In this document: piece after piece, positions 9,024-17,626 of the stretch
Position numbering within the stretch: position 1 is the stretch's first letter
How the letters are laid out: every line of letters begins with the position of its first letter
DNA from: Clostridiales bacterium
Lineage (GTDB): Bacteria; Bacillota; Clostridia; Lachnospirales; WQUN01
NCBI GenBank assembly: GCA_031269465.1
Contig: JAISZB010000308.1
Coordinates: forward strand, 1 to 42,055
DNA length: 42,055 nucleotides
Reading direction: 5' to 3'
Position numbers and translations under genes: made by a program
Notes under the pieces: generated by a model
What the model was told of the DNA's origin: nothing
Databases searched by the model: none
Seen by the model: only the letters and a program-made list of their open reading frames with translations

Positions 9024-9117
9024 TGCACTCGTCCGAGCGGATTATGCAAGCGCGCCTTAGCCTATCGCGTTGAGCGTGTCTAGCCCGCGTTTTTCAAGAA
9101 TAAGAAACTCAGGGCTG

Positions 9118-9376
9118 TAATGCCGATATTCATTCAATGCTCCTTTTTGGAGCTTTGAGAGTCCGCTTTCAAAGTGCGAAATGCAGATATCAACGCTGTA
9201 TAGTCAAGCTATACCGATTTTCATCAAATGTTCCTTTATTGGAGCTTGATTATCCATTGGACAGTGCGAAATGACAATATCGGCATTTCGCATTAGCTGT
9301 ATAATCAAGCTCCAATAAAGGCAGTTTTCAATGAAAATCAGTATAAATAAGATAATTTTCTATGAAAATCAGTATA
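9118..9376. repeat. Palindromic repeat in the rpoB-rpoC gap, split by a second element
   Basis: The left part starts TAATGCCGATATTCATTC, carries CTCCTTTTTGGAGCTT and GCAGATATC, and continues to TATAGTCAAGC at 9209. After the inserted element (9210-9345) the outer arm resumes as AATAAGATAATTTTC and ends TATGAAAATCAGTATA, 12 bp from the rpoB stop. The rejoined CAAGC-TA-AATAAGATAATTTT closely matches the intact arm of the copy at 16474 (CAAGCTAAAAAGGTAATTTT). Confidence 0.8.
9210..9345 (+). repeat. Intact palindromic repeat inserted in another repeat between rpoB and rpoC
   Basis: It starts TATACCGATTTTCATC, has left stem CCTTTATTGGAGCTTGATTA and right stem TAATCAAGCTCCAATAAAGG around ACAATATCGGCATTTCGC, and ends GAAAATCAGTATA. 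The two stems even share the same TTTATT/AATAAA variant, so they match each other better than the family consensus. Confidence 0.9.
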
Positions 9377-9388
9377 GTTGTGCATAAG

Positions 9389-12300
9389 TCATTCCTCGTC
9401 TGGATCACTGTAAATGTTCAGCTCTTCTGGCAACCCGACTTCAGGCAACCCGACGACTTCCTCCAAGAAATAGTCCTCGTCCAGAATCTCTTCTTCGTTG
9501 AACTCAATCTCTTCGCCAAAGTCATCATTCAGATCTACAAGCTCTTCCTCTTTGTCGTTTTCAACCTCAGCCTCGGCCTCAGCTTCAGCCTCGGCTTCGG
9601 CGTCGAGCTCTTCGTCCAGTTCTTTTGTTGTATCGTCAGGCTCTTCTTCGTCATACTCAGAATCGTCAATCTCCGGTATCTCGTCTTCAAATACGACTCT
9701 CGTCCGCTTAGGAGCAACCCTTGGCTTGCCGGTTCCTTTGTGGATATAGCTTTTGCTCAGATCGTCGTCCTGCTCGATGCCTTCGATGTTTACGGTCAGA
9801 TCGTCTAAATCGTCTACGGACTCCTTGATCTCCACCTCTGTCGCATCGGCGTTTAGAACTCTGACGTCCAGCGTCAAGGCCTGCAGCTCTTTAAGAAGCA
9901 CTCGAAAGCTCTCAGGCACTCCAGGCTCAGGAATGTTCTCTCCCTTGACAATCGCCTCGTATGTCTTGACCCGGCCTATGATGTCATCAGACTTTACTGT
10001 AAGTATCTCTTGCAACGTGTATGACGCGCCGTAGGCTTCAAGCGCCCAAACCTCCATCTCGCCGAAGCGCTGGCCTCCAAACTGAGCCTTTCCGCCCAGA
10101 GGCTGCTGTGTCACAAGCGAATACGGGCCGGTGGAGCGGGCATGAATCTTGTCGTCAACCAGGTGGTGCAGCTTAAGATAATGCATATATCCGACAGTTA
10201 CAGGATTATCGAAGAAATCTCCGGTTCTGCCGTCTCGAAGCATGATCTTCCCATCCCGGCTGATAGGCACGCCTTTCCATTCATTGCGGTGATCCCTGTT
10301 ATCTTCAAGCTTCTCAAAGATATCCTCGTCTAGAATGCCGTGCCATTTGTCCGCAAAGTCGAGCCAGCGCATATTGACATAGTCGTTTGCAAGCTCCAGA
10401 GTGTCCATGATGTCTATTTCATTCGCCCCATCGAAGACAGGGGTGGCGATTTTCCAGCCGAGCGCTTTGGCTGCGAGGCCCAGATGAACCTCAAGAACCT
10501 GCCCGATATTCATTCGGGACGGCACGCCCAGCGGATTTAGGACAATGTCAAGAGGCCTGCCATTTGGAAGGAAGGGCATATCCTCTATCGGGAGAACCCT
10601 GGAAATGACGCCCTTGTTGCCATGGCGGCCCGCCATTTTGTCTCCTACGGATATTTTTCTCTTCTGAGCTATATAAACGCGCACCTGCTGATTAACGCCA
10701 GGCGGCAACTCATCCTTGTTCTCACGCGTAAATATTTTGACGTCGACCACGATTCCGCTTTCGCCGTGGGGGACGCGAAGGGAAGTATCTCTCACCTCGC
10801 GGGCCTTTTCGCCGAATATCGCCCTCAGAAGCCTCTCTTCGGCTGTAAGCTCAGTTTCGCCCTTGGGAGTGACCTTTCCCACCAAAATGTCATTGGGCTG
10901 AACTTCCGCTCCGATCCTGATTATGCCGCTTTCGTTCAAATCCTTAAGGGCGTCGTCTCCAATATTCGGTATGTCTCTTGTTATATCTTCAGGGCCAAGC
11001 TTCGTGTCTCTGGATTCGGCCTCAAACTCCTCAATGTGCACTGAAGTGTAGACATCCTCTTCCACAAGCTTTTCGCTCAGAAGTATAGCGTCTTCATAGT
11101 TGTAGCCTTCCCAAGTCATAAACCCTATCAATGGGTTCTTGCCCAAAGCCAGCTCGCCGTTGTCGGTGGAGGGGCCGTCCGCGATGATTTCGCCGGCTTC
11201 AACCCTGGCTCCTTTATCTATAATGGGCCTCTGATTGATGCATGTGCCCTGGTTCGACCGAAGGAACTTTACTAAATGATAATGATCGACTTCTCCGTCC
11301 CTGTCACGCTTTACTGCTATCTGATTGGCGGAGACCCTCTCCACAACCCCGGAATTTCTGCAGATTACCGCGACTCCGGAATCTTTGGCTGTTTTGTATT
11401 CCATTCCGGTTCCCACAATCGGAGAGTCTGTTGTAAGAAGCGGAACAGCCTGCCTCTGCATGTTGGAGCCCATGAGGGCGCGCGTTACATCGTCGTTTTC
11501 AAGAAAGGGTATTAGCGCCGTAGCAACTGAAACAATCTGCTTGGGCGAAACGTCCATCAAATCTATATGCGTGCGGTCGACTTCCAGGATATCTTCCCTG
11601 AACCGGCCGGAAACCTTTTTATGAATGAAATGCCCTTCATCATCCAGAAGCTCGTTGGCTTGCGCGACGGTGAAGTTTTCCTCCTCGTCGGCGGTGAAAT
11701 ACATGAACTGCTCCGTCACCCTAGGTTCGGATCCAGTATGATCAACGAGCCTGTAAGGAGCTTCAATAAATCCGTATTCGTTGATTCTGGCAAATGTTGC
11801 CAGTGAATTGATCAGTCCTATGTTAGGCCCTTCAGGAGTCTCTATAGGACACATGCGGCCATAATGGGAGCTGTGCACATCCCTGACGTCAAAACCGGCC
11901 CGGTCTCTTGAAAGCCCGCCCGGACCCAGAGCAGACAAGCGACGTTTGTGCGAGAGTTCATCCAAGGGATTTGTCTGTCCCATGAACTGCGACAGCTGGG
12001 AGCTTCCGAAGAATTCCTTTATGGCCGCTGTAACGGGCCTAATGTTAATAAGGGCCTGCGGAGTGACAATCTCCATGTCTTGGACAGTCATGCGCTCGCG
12101 CACTACGCGCTCCATCCTGGCGAGCCCTATGCGCAGCTGATTCTGAAGAAGCTCTCCTACGGCTCGGATTCGCCTGTTTCCGAGATGATCGATGTCATCT
12201 TTGCTTCCGATTCCGTAGTCCAGATGCATTACATAGTTGATGGAAGCCATGATGTCTTCAATTGTTATGTGCTTCGGCACCAGCTTTGAGATTCCGCTTT

Positions 12301-13474
12301 TTATCATGGCGCTCAGCTCTTCAGCGCTTTCAGAGTTTTCAAGCATTTCTTTGAGCGCCGGGAAATAAACCTTCTCCTTGATTCCGAAATCTTTTGCGGA
12401 CAAGCCGTATGCAGAGAGATATCCTCCGATGTCCACAGCGAGATTGGAAAGGATCTTGACCTTTTTCTCATCTATTTGAATGAAAACATGAGGCGCTCCA
12501 GAGTTTTGGATGCTGTCCGCCAGCTCGGAAGTGACTTTCTGATCAGCCTCCGCTATTATCTCTCCTGTCATAGGATCGCTGACAGCTTCAGCCAGAGTGA
12601 AGCCCTTTATTATGTTTCTGAAGGCAAGTTTCTTGTTATACTTGTACCTGCCGACTTTCGCGAGATCGTATCTTTTCGGATCAAAGAACATGCTTTTTAG
12701 AAGAGACTCCGAGCTTTCAACTGTAGACGGCTCCCCAGGCCTTATCTTCCTGTAGATTTCCTGCAGGCCGTTCGCAAAGCTGTCTGTAGGGTCTTTTTCC
12801 AAAGACGCGATGATTTTTGGCTCTTCACCGAAAAGATCTATTATTTCAGAATTCGTGCCAACCCCAAATGCGCGGATCAGAACAGTTATGGGCACTTTTC
12901 TTGTCCTGTCCACTCTAACGCTGAATACATCGTTTGAATCCGTTTCATACTCCAGCCACGCCCCTCTGTTTGGAATGACCTGAGAAGAGATGAGCTGCTT
13001 TCCGACTTTATCCTTGTCTATTTTATAGTAGATTCCGGGTGATCTCATGAGCTGGCTGACAATGACGCGCTCCGCGCCGTTTATTATGAAAGTGCCGTTT
13101 TCCGTCATGAGGGGAAAGTTGCCCATGAAGATGTCCTGCTCTTTCATCTCCACCACTTCGCCTTTGTTGCGCAGGCGGCACCTCACATGCATAGGCGCTT
13201 CATAAGTCGCGTCTCTTTCCTTGCACTCGTCAATGGAATACTTCGGCTCTGAATCAAGAGAAAAATCGATAAACTCCAAGACTAAATTGCCGCTGTAATC
13301 CGTTATCGGCGAAATGTCCTGGAACACCTCCCGCAACCCCTCCTCAAGGAACCAGCGGTAGCTGTCCTTCTGCACCTCAATCAGATCGGGCATCTCCAGA
13401 ACTTCCGAGATCCTCGAGTAGCTCATGCGCAGCGCATTTCCCATTGGCGTTGGCTTAATCCTTTTATTCTCCAT
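9389..13474 (-). CDS. rpoB: DNA-directed RNA polymerase subunit beta with long acidic C-terminal tail
   Basis: The start is placed at ATG 13474, with AGGGGTG 9 nt upstream, rather than at the in-frame TTG at 13495; this gives 1361 residues. The core is complete: the rifampicin region ([14 protein letters not shown], then [12 protein letters not shown]), [33 protein letters not shown] and the C-terminal [20 protein letters not shown] and [13 protein letters not shown]. The core ends near residue 1218. About 143 further residues follow, very rich in Asp and Glu, including an alternating Ala-Glu run (coding DNA about 9570-9603). Related Bacillota RpoB proteins are near 1190 residues. Residue 499 is Gly where E. 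coli has Asp516. The canonical rplJ-rplL neighbours are absent; the upstream gene is radA, 1.5 kb away. Confidence 0.96.
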   Translation of the reverse strand: MENKRIKPTPMGNALRMSYSRISEVLEMPDLIEVQKDSYRWFLEEGLREVFQDISPITDYSGNLVLEFIDFSLDSEPKYSIDECKERDATYEAPMHVRCRLRNKGEVVEMKEQDIFMGNFPLMTENGTFIINGAERVIVSQLMRSPGIYYKIDKDKVGKQLISSQVIPNRGAWLEYETDSNDVFSVRVDRTRKVPITVLIRAFGVGTNSEIIDLFGEEPKIIASLEKDPTDSFANGLQEIYRKIRPGEPSTVESSESLLKSMFFDPKRYDLAKVGRYKYNKKLAFRNIIKGFTLAEAVSDPMTGEIIAEADQKVTSELADSIQNSGAPHVFIQIDEKKVKILSNLAVDIGGYLSAYGLSAKDFGIKEKVYFPALKEMLENSESAEELSAMIKSGISKLVPKHITIEDIMASINYVMHLDYGIGSKDDIDHLGNRRIRAVGELLQNQLRIGLARMERVVRERMTVQDMEIVTPQALINIRPVTAAIKEFFGSSQLSQFMGQTNPLDELSHKRRLSALGPGGLSRDRAGFDVRDVHSSHYGRMCPIETPEGPNIGLINSLATFARINEYGFIEAPYRLVDHTGSEPRVTEQFMYFTADEEENFTVAQANELLDDEGHFIHKKVSGRFREDILEVDRTHIDLMDVSPKQIVSVATALIPFLENDDVTRALMGSNMQRQAVPLLTTDSPIVGTGMEYKTAKDSGVAVICRNSGVVERVSANQIAVKRDRDGEVDHYHLVKFLRSNQGTCINQRPIIDKGARVEAGEIIADGPSTDNGELALGKNPLIGFMTWEGYNYEDAILLSEKLVEEDVYTSVHIEEFEAESRDTKLGPEDITRDIPNIGDDALKDLNESGIIRIGAEVQPNDILVGKVTPKGETELTAEERLLRAIFGEKAREVRDTSLRVPHGESGIVVDVKIFTRENKDELPPGVNQQVRVYIAQKRKISVGDKMAGRHGNKGVISRVLPIEDMPFLPNGRPLDIVLNPLGVPSRMNIGQVLEVHLGLAAKALGWKIATPVFDGANEIDIMDTLELANDYVNMRWLDFADKWHGILDEDIFEKLEDNRDHRNEWKGVPISRDGKIMLRDGRTGDFFDNPVTVGYMHYLKLHHLVDDKIHARSTGPYSLVTQQPLGGKAQFGGQRFGEMEVWALEAYGASYTLQEILTVKSDDIIGRVKTYEAIVKGENIPEPGVPESFRVLLKELQALTLDVRVLNADATEVEIKESVDDLDDLTVNIEGIEQDDDLSKSYIHKGTGKPRVAPKRTRVVFEDEIPEIDDSEYDEEEPDDTTKELDEELDAEAEAEAEAEAEVENDKEEELVDLNDDFGEEIEFNEEEILDEDYFLEEVVGLPEVGLPEELNIYSDPDEE

Positions 13475-13561
13475 GGTACTTATCACCCCTAACAATAGTC
13501 ACGACAAAAATGCAAAAAAAGAAACTGGGAAAAAGAATGACTTAAAAGCAACGAATCGCAT

Positions 13562-13590
13562 ATAATATGATCAGGCGCTTGAGCATCCAA
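13562..13590 (-). promoter_or_regulatory. Possible rpoB promoter
   Basis: On the minus strand TTGGAT (13590-13585), a 17-nt spacer and TATTAT (13567-13562) lie about 90 nt upstream of the rpoB ATG. Both boxes deviate from consensus, so this is a candidate only. Confidence 0.4.
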
Positions 13591-13693
13591 CCAAGACATA
13601 TGTATCTGCACAAAAGGCGTTATTTAAGCTGCCCGCAAAGCCAGTCATATGCAGGGGATTCTTGAAGCGGCGACAAGTGCAAAAAAAAATATG

Positions 13694-13722
13694 TTGATTT
13701 CTGCAAACGCTTATGATATAAT
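13694..13722 (+). promoter_or_regulatory. Sigma-A-type promoter facing a gene-free region
   Basis: TTGATT (13694-13699), a 17-nt spacer and a perfect TATAAT (13717-13722) lie on the plus strand. No plus-strand gene follows, but a good terminator lies at 14091-14130. Confidence 0.55.
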
Positions 13723-13916
13723 TAATAGATTGATGTATTTGCCACAAATTTCGATGCAGTATAAAATGGTATCACTAATTTCAATGTATGTCAAGTTTCT
13801 TTAACTGAATTTCATTTAAATTTTTTTACTCTTTTTTCCTTGGTTTTCGACTTGCAGCATTATTGCTCCAATAATTTAGATTAAATTGCTTTCATATGAA
13901 ATTTTTACCTTTGATA

Positions 13917-14050
13917 TATACCGATTTTCATAAAATGTTCCTTTTTTTGTTGATTATCCATTAAGTGGTGCGAAATGCCGATATCGGCATTCTGCACTCG
14001 CTGTATAATCAAGCTCCAAAAAAAGGCAGTTTTCTATGAAAACCAGTATG
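13917..14050 (+). repeat. Palindromic repeat, arm a then arm b
   Basis: It starts TATACCGATTTTCATA, has GTTGATTATCC on the left, GCCGATATCGGCAT at the centre and TATAATCAAGCTCCAAAAAA on the right, and ends GAAAACCAGTATG (terminal A changed to G). Confidence 0.85.
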
Positions 14051-14090
14051 TCTTATTATCATCCTGTATGTAAACCCATGCGTTATGGCG

Positions 14091-14130
14091 GCTGGCAAAG
14101 CTTTTATCGCTTTGCCAGCTTTTATTTTCT
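14091..14130 (+). terminator. Rho-independent terminator, plus strand
   Basis: GCTGGCAAAG (14091-14100) and CTTTGCCAGC (14110-14119) form a perfect 10-bp stem with a 9-nt loop, followed by TTTTATTTTCT. The T tract is only on the plus strand, so it terminates rightward transcription although no annotated gene precedes it. Confidence 0.7.
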
Positions 14131-14263
14131 CCAAAGCATCTCTTTCCAAATAGCCGAGCAATATGCCCCTGTCAATGCCAGGCGCATAGCTCTCCCCTAA
14201 ATACGACAATTCATCTTATAATGCAAGACCTTTTTTCGCCTTAAAGTGACTTCTTATGATCGC

Positions 14264-14360
14264 ATGCCAATTCGCAGTCAAAGCATCGATTTTGGAAAAT
14301 AACTGTCCGCTTTCAATTGCGGCCATCCAGAATAGGACCTTTCACATGCAAATCAGTATA
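14264..14360. repeat. Degenerate palindromic repeat (TTTGCA-end subfamily)
   Basis: It starts ATGCCAATTCGCAGTCAAAG, has ATCGATTTTGG inside and ends ACATGCAAATCAGTATA. The inner arms are strongly mutated. Confidence 0.55.
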
Positions 14361-14506
14361 TAAGTAAGACTATGCCCAAAATGAAGCCTGAACATACATA
14401 ATTAGCCGCTATTTACAATTTCAAGCCTTAAAAAAAGCTTTCCATTGTCGATATGCCGATTTGCAGCCAAAGCAGCTTTGCTGCCTCACGAAACGTATAA
14501 CCAACT

Positions 14507-14603
14507 AAATCGACTTGCAGTCAAATGTACCGATTTTGAAACTTGATTATCCGGTTGTATAATCAAGCGCCTAGATCGGAACTTTCATATGCAAATCAGC
14601 ATA
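14507..14603. repeat. Palindromic repeat (TTTGCA-end subfamily), short centre
   Basis: The left arm carries CGACTTGCAGTCAAATGTAC, then ACTTGATTATCC. The right arm carries TATAATCAAG and ends ATATGCAAATCAGCATA. The central GATATC block is missing, as in the 103-bp copy at 2790. Confidence 0.7.
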
Positions 14604-14788
14604 AACTGGCCCTTTCAAATGCCACTCAGCAAGGCAGCCCATGGCCTCAGTCCTGGAGTGCCTGAATATAAGGCTTCACAAGAGACAAAACATTAAACCC
14701 GCAAGTTTTTCTCATATATGCTTCTGTTTTAAATCGCAAATCACTTTATTAAGGGGCGCTGAAAAATCAGAATAGCTAAGATCCGTTC

Positions 14789-14914
14789 TATACTGATTTT
14801 CATAGAAAGCCTTTTGGGGAGCTTGATTATACAGCGTGTGCGATTGCCGATATCGGCATTTCGCAACGCTCAGTGGATAATCGAGAAAAGGAACATTGGA
14901 TGAAAATCGATATA
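14789..14914 (-). repeat. Palindromic repeat, reverse orientation (arm b then arm a)
   Basis: It starts TATACTGATTTTCATAG with arm-b sequence GAGCTTGATTATACAG, has GCCGATATCGGCATTTCGC at the centre and ends GGATGAAAATCGATATA, which is arm a reversed. This shows the element occurs in both orientations. Confidence 0.8.
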
Positions 14915-14957
14915 AAATGCAATGAACGCGCCCTGTTTCAGTTCCGGTGATTCAACG

Positions 14958-16328
14958 TCACTGCAATTCACCCAGGCAAGCCGACAAAAGCTCCATAATG
15001 TTTGCGGCGCCGAGCACCCGGCATCCTTCAGGCTTCTTTAAACCCCGCATATTGGCTGATGGAATGACGCATGTAGCAAATCCAAGCTTTGACGCTTCAA
15101 GCAACCGCTTTTCAGCCATGGTTACAGCTCTGAGCTCGCCTGTCAGCCCGACTTCGCCGAAAATCATCATGCCTGGATCCACGGCTTTGCTGGAAAAGCT
15201 CGACGCTGCAGCCGCAATCACAGCCGCGTCAAGGGATGGTTCTATGATCTTTGCTCCTCCGGCGATATTAAGATACGCATCGCAACTTGAAAGCTTGATT
15301 CCTGCGCGCTTCTCCATAACCGCCAGAAGCATCACGCTCCTGTTGTAGTCCAGGCCCGTTGCGGTTCTCCTCGGCACCGGAAATCCGGTTGCGCAAATGA
15401 GCGCTTGAACCTCAGCGAGAATTGGCCTGGTGCCCTGGACGCTGCAAGTAACAACCGTTCCGGAAGCGCCGATTGGCCTGCCTGAGAGCATGTATTCTGA
15501 CGGGTTCGCAACTTCTTTCAGCCCTGAATCCCGCATTTCGAACACTCCGATTTCATCGGTTGATCCGAAGCGGTTTTTGGCGGCGCGCACCATGCGGCAG
15601 CTGCCTCCCCGCTCGCCTTCGAAATACAAGACTGTGTCAACCATATGCTCAAGCACCTTAGGCCCCGCTATCGCTCCGTCTTTGGTTACGTGTCCGACTA
15701 TGAAGATGGAAATGTTCGAGCTTTTCGCTATCTTCATCAAGGAGGTCGTGCACGCCCTAACCTGGGATATGCTTCCCGGGGCGGATGTAGATTCGCTTGC
15801 GCTGATTGTTTGAATTGAATCTATAACTACAAGATCTGGGCGAAGCTCGCTTATGGCGGACTCAATTTCGTCCATTCCGGTTTCTGAGTACAAAAGCAGG
15901 TTGCCGGTTGAAACCCCCATCCGCTCAGCCCTCAATTTTATCTGTTGAACGCTCTCTTCCCCAGACGCATAAAGTATCTTCCTGCCGTCTTCACCGATGT
16001 TCTGGCAGATTTGAAGAAGCAGCGTCGACTTTCCTATTCCGGGCTCCCCGCCTATCAAAATGAGAGATCCAGCGACTATTCCTCCGCTCAGCACATGATC
16101 AAGCTCTGATATCCTGGTAGGCATCCTTCCTTCATCTAAAGGCGGGACATCCTTGAGCGCTACAGGCCTCTTGGCGGACGCCGCCGCAGGCTTCACAAGC
16201 AGTGCGCGCGGCTCCGGCTCGCAAAGCTCAAAAGAGTTGAATGTTGAGCAGGAAGGGCAGCGCCCCAGCCATTTTCCGGTTTCATAAGCGCAGTTCTGGC
16301 ATATGTAGACGTTTCTCTTCGCGGCCAC
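14958..16328 (-). CDS. radA: DNA repair protein RadA
   Basis: RadA (Sms) is a RecA-like branch-migration ATPase acting in recombination and DNA repair. I place the start at GTG 16328, which follows an excellent GGGAGGGGAG site; the upstream in-frame ATG at 16358 has none. That gives 456 residues, the usual length. Order of features: a four-Cys zinc finger (CQNC about 10-13, CPSC about 24-27), Walker A GGEPGIGKST about 93-102, Walker B LVVIDSIQT, the RadA signature KNRFG, and the C-terminal Lon-like domain ending in IMELLSACL. It lies in the same direction as rpoB but 1.5 kb upstream of it. A TATAAT at about 16433-16438 could serve as its -10 box, with a poor -35. Confidence 0.95.
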   Translation of the reverse strand: MAAKRNVYICQNCAYETGKWLGRCPSCSTFNSFELCEPEPRALLVKPAAASAKRPVALKDVPPLDEGRMPTRISELDHVLSGGIVAGSLILIGGEPGIGKSTLLLQICQNIGEDGRKILYASGEESVQQIKLRAERMGVSTGNLLLYSETGMDEIESAISELRPDLVVIDSIQTISASESTSAPGSISQVRACTTSLMKIAKSSNISIFIVGHVTKDGAIAGPKVLEHMVDTVLYFEGERGGSCRMVRAAKNRFGSTDEIGVFEMRDSGLKEVANPSEYMLSGRPIGASGTVVTCSVQGTRPILAEVQALICATGFPVPRRTATGLDYNRSVMLLAVMEKRAGIKLSSCDAYLNIAGGAKIIEPSLDAAVIAAAASSFSSKAVDPGMMIFGEVGLTGELRAVTMAEKRLLEASKLGFATCVIPSANMRGLKKPEGCRVLGAANIMELLSACLGELQ

Positions 16329-16473
16329 AGCACGCTCCCCTCCCAGTCCCAATCGCATCAAATCGCGAGGCGTTTAAATCTCGAGGCGCCTATGCCGATG
16401 CGCGTTTTATGCCGATGCGCGGTCAAATAGATTATAATGCTGATATTCATAGGAAACTGCCTTTTTTGGAATT

Positions 16474-16603
16474 TATACCGCTTTTCATCAAATGTACCTT
16501 TTTTTGAAGCTTGATTATCCATTGAGTGGTGCGATTGATATCGGCATTTTGCACTCGCTGTATAATCAAGCTAAAAAGGTAATTTTATATGATAAGCAGT
16601 ATA
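16474..16603 (+). repeat. Palindromic repeat, arm a then arm b
   Basis: It starts TATACCGCTTTTCATC, has GAAGCTTGATTATCC on the left, TGATATCGGCATTTTGC at the centre and TATAATCAAGCTAAAAAGG on the right, and ends GATAAGCAGTATA. A truncated arm b (about 16436-16473, from ATGCTGATATTCATAGG to TTTTTTGGAAT) abuts it on the left, so it probably inserted into an older copy. Confidence 0.85.
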
Positions 16604-16644
16604 TCTATAGAACTTCAGTAATAATGAGGCTTGATACACGTGTC

Positions 16645-16746
16645 TATACTGCTTTGCATTGGATAGTTTCTATTTTGATGTCGGATTAATGCTTCAATAA
16701 GACAGTCAGGCATCAAAATCAGCGCATTTGACTGCAAAGCGCTATA
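16645..16746. repeat. Palindromic repeat (TTTGCA-end subfamily), short centre
   Basis: It starts TATACTGCTTTGCATTGG, has TATTTTGATGTCGG and GGCATCAAAATC as inverted arms, and ends ACTGCAAAGCGCTATA. It belongs to the same subfamily as the split outer element at 4662-5023. Confidence 0.8.
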
Positions 16747-16775
16747 AATCCATTTTCAAGCTATATTTTTATATA

Positions 16776-16910
16776 TATACCGCTTTCATCAAATGTTCCT
16801 TTTTTGAATCTTGATTATCCATTGAGTGGTGCGAAATTCCGGTGCCGGCATTTTGCACTCGCTGTATAATCAAGCTCCAAAAAAGGCTGTTTTATATGAA
16901 AAGCAGTATA
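16776..16910 (+). repeat. Intact palindromic repeat, arm a then arm b
   Basis: It starts TATACCGCTTTCATC, has TTGATTATCCATTGAGTGG on the left, CCGGTGCCGGCATTTTGC at the centre and TATAATCAAGCTCCAAAAAA on the right, and ends GAAAAGCAGTATA. Confidence 0.88.
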
Positions 16911-16969
16911 TATGTCAGCCGCGCTTCCTGGGCGGCAGAATAGCATCCAGCACTGCAAACGCGCGCTTG

Positions 16970-16994
16970 GCGCGGCAGGTTGCGCCTGCCGCGC
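16970..16994 (-). terminator. Strong stem-loop downstream of the endosialidase-like gene
   Basis: GCGCGGCAGG and CCTGCCGCGC form a perfect 10-bp GC-rich stem with a TTGCG loop, about 85 nt past the stop of the minus-strand gene. Only short T runs follow, so termination is possible but not certain. Confidence 0.4.
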
Positions 16995-17078
16995 ATGGGG
17001 CGCTTTCTTAGAACGATACTTTAATAACGATTGGCCGCTTAAGCGCTGCATGGCAAAACCCGCCTGAAAGGCTGGATT

Positions 17079-17489
17079 TCAGCTCCAAATAATTGAGACT
17101 GGGCTGGCAGCGCCTGTCAACTCCATGCTGAAGCTTATTTTTCCTGTGATATTCGCATGCTCGCAACCGATGTCTTCCCCGTTCACATTGATGATATAAG
17201 TTTTGCTGGGTTCAAGTTCAAGAGTAATCCGCGTGTTTTCGAAACCTTCCGCTGAAAACGCTACAGCTCTCTGCGCAAGGCGAAGATGGCTTATCACCGA
17301 CCCAGGCACAGTCTCCAAGAGGAGCTTGCCGTTTTTCTCGAGGCGGGTCATCGCCTTGTGGGTTTTGACTTTGTACAAATCCCCATCCGCCTCATAGTCG
17401 CTCGCCTTTTTCTTTTCCAGCGACAAATAGTCGCCAAAGCTTAAAGATCCATCTTCCTCAGTGCGGATGACGCTGTCAATGGCAGCCAT
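17079..17489 (-). CDS. Conserved clostridial protein of the 'endosialidase'-annotated family
   Basis: This 136-residue protein resembles a small protein family widespread in Clostridia that databases often label endosialidase; I know of no proof of that activity. Shared features are the start IDSVIRTEEDGSLSFGDY (4-21), DLYKVKTHKAMTRLEKNG (about 37-54), ETVPGS, then EGFENTRITLELEP. It is probably all beta, with no signal peptide or membrane segment, so cytosolic. ATG 17489 has GGGAGG upstream, and a promoter with extended -10 lies about 110 nt upstream. It appears to be a single-gene unit. Confidence 0.75.
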   Translation of the reverse strand: MAAIDSVIRTEEDGSLSFGDYLSLEKKKASDYEADGDLYKVKTHKAMTRLEKNGKLLLETVPGSVISHLRLAQRAVAFSAEGFENTRITLELEPSKTYIINVNGEDIGCEHANITGKISFSMELTGAASPVSIIWS

Positions 17490-17597
17490 GCCGAATCCTC
17501 CCAGTGCTTATTTTCATAGCCATCCTCTAAGAATGGCTTTCTGCAGCCTTAGCCAAAAGCAGGCTGAAATTCGCGCGCTTTCCAAGGCATAAGGAAA

Positions 17598-17626
17598 ATT
17601 ATAGCATAGAGGCATATTAGGCGCAA
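17598..17626 (-). promoter_or_regulatory. Promoter of the endosialidase-like gene
   Basis: On the minus strand TTGCGC (17626-17621), a 17-nt spacer and TATAAT (17603-17598) with the extended -10 TGC immediately before it. It would give a leader of about 100 nt. Confidence 0.6.

Larger units (their letters stand above)
13723..14130 (+). ncRNA. Candidate orphan transcript between rpoB and radA
   Basis: The interval runs from a plus-strand TTGATT-N17-TATAAT promoter to a rho-independent terminator and has no convincing ORF. The first 190 nt are AT-rich; the rest contains a palindromic repeat (13917-14050). It does not show signatures of SRP RNA, tmRNA, RNase P RNA or 6S RNA that I could recognise. 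This is an inference from flanking signals only. Confidence 0.3.

Noticed and set aside
9250..9310. Promoter inside the palindromic element (TATAAT in CTGTATAATC)
   Set aside because: The -10-like hexamer recurs in most copies, but no -35 box stands at 16-18 nt, and the hexamer is explained by the stem pairing.
9555..9610. Plus-strand Ser/Ala-rich ORF opposite the rpoB tail
   Set aside because: It is the antisense shadow of the Asp/Glu/Ala codons in the rpoB tail.
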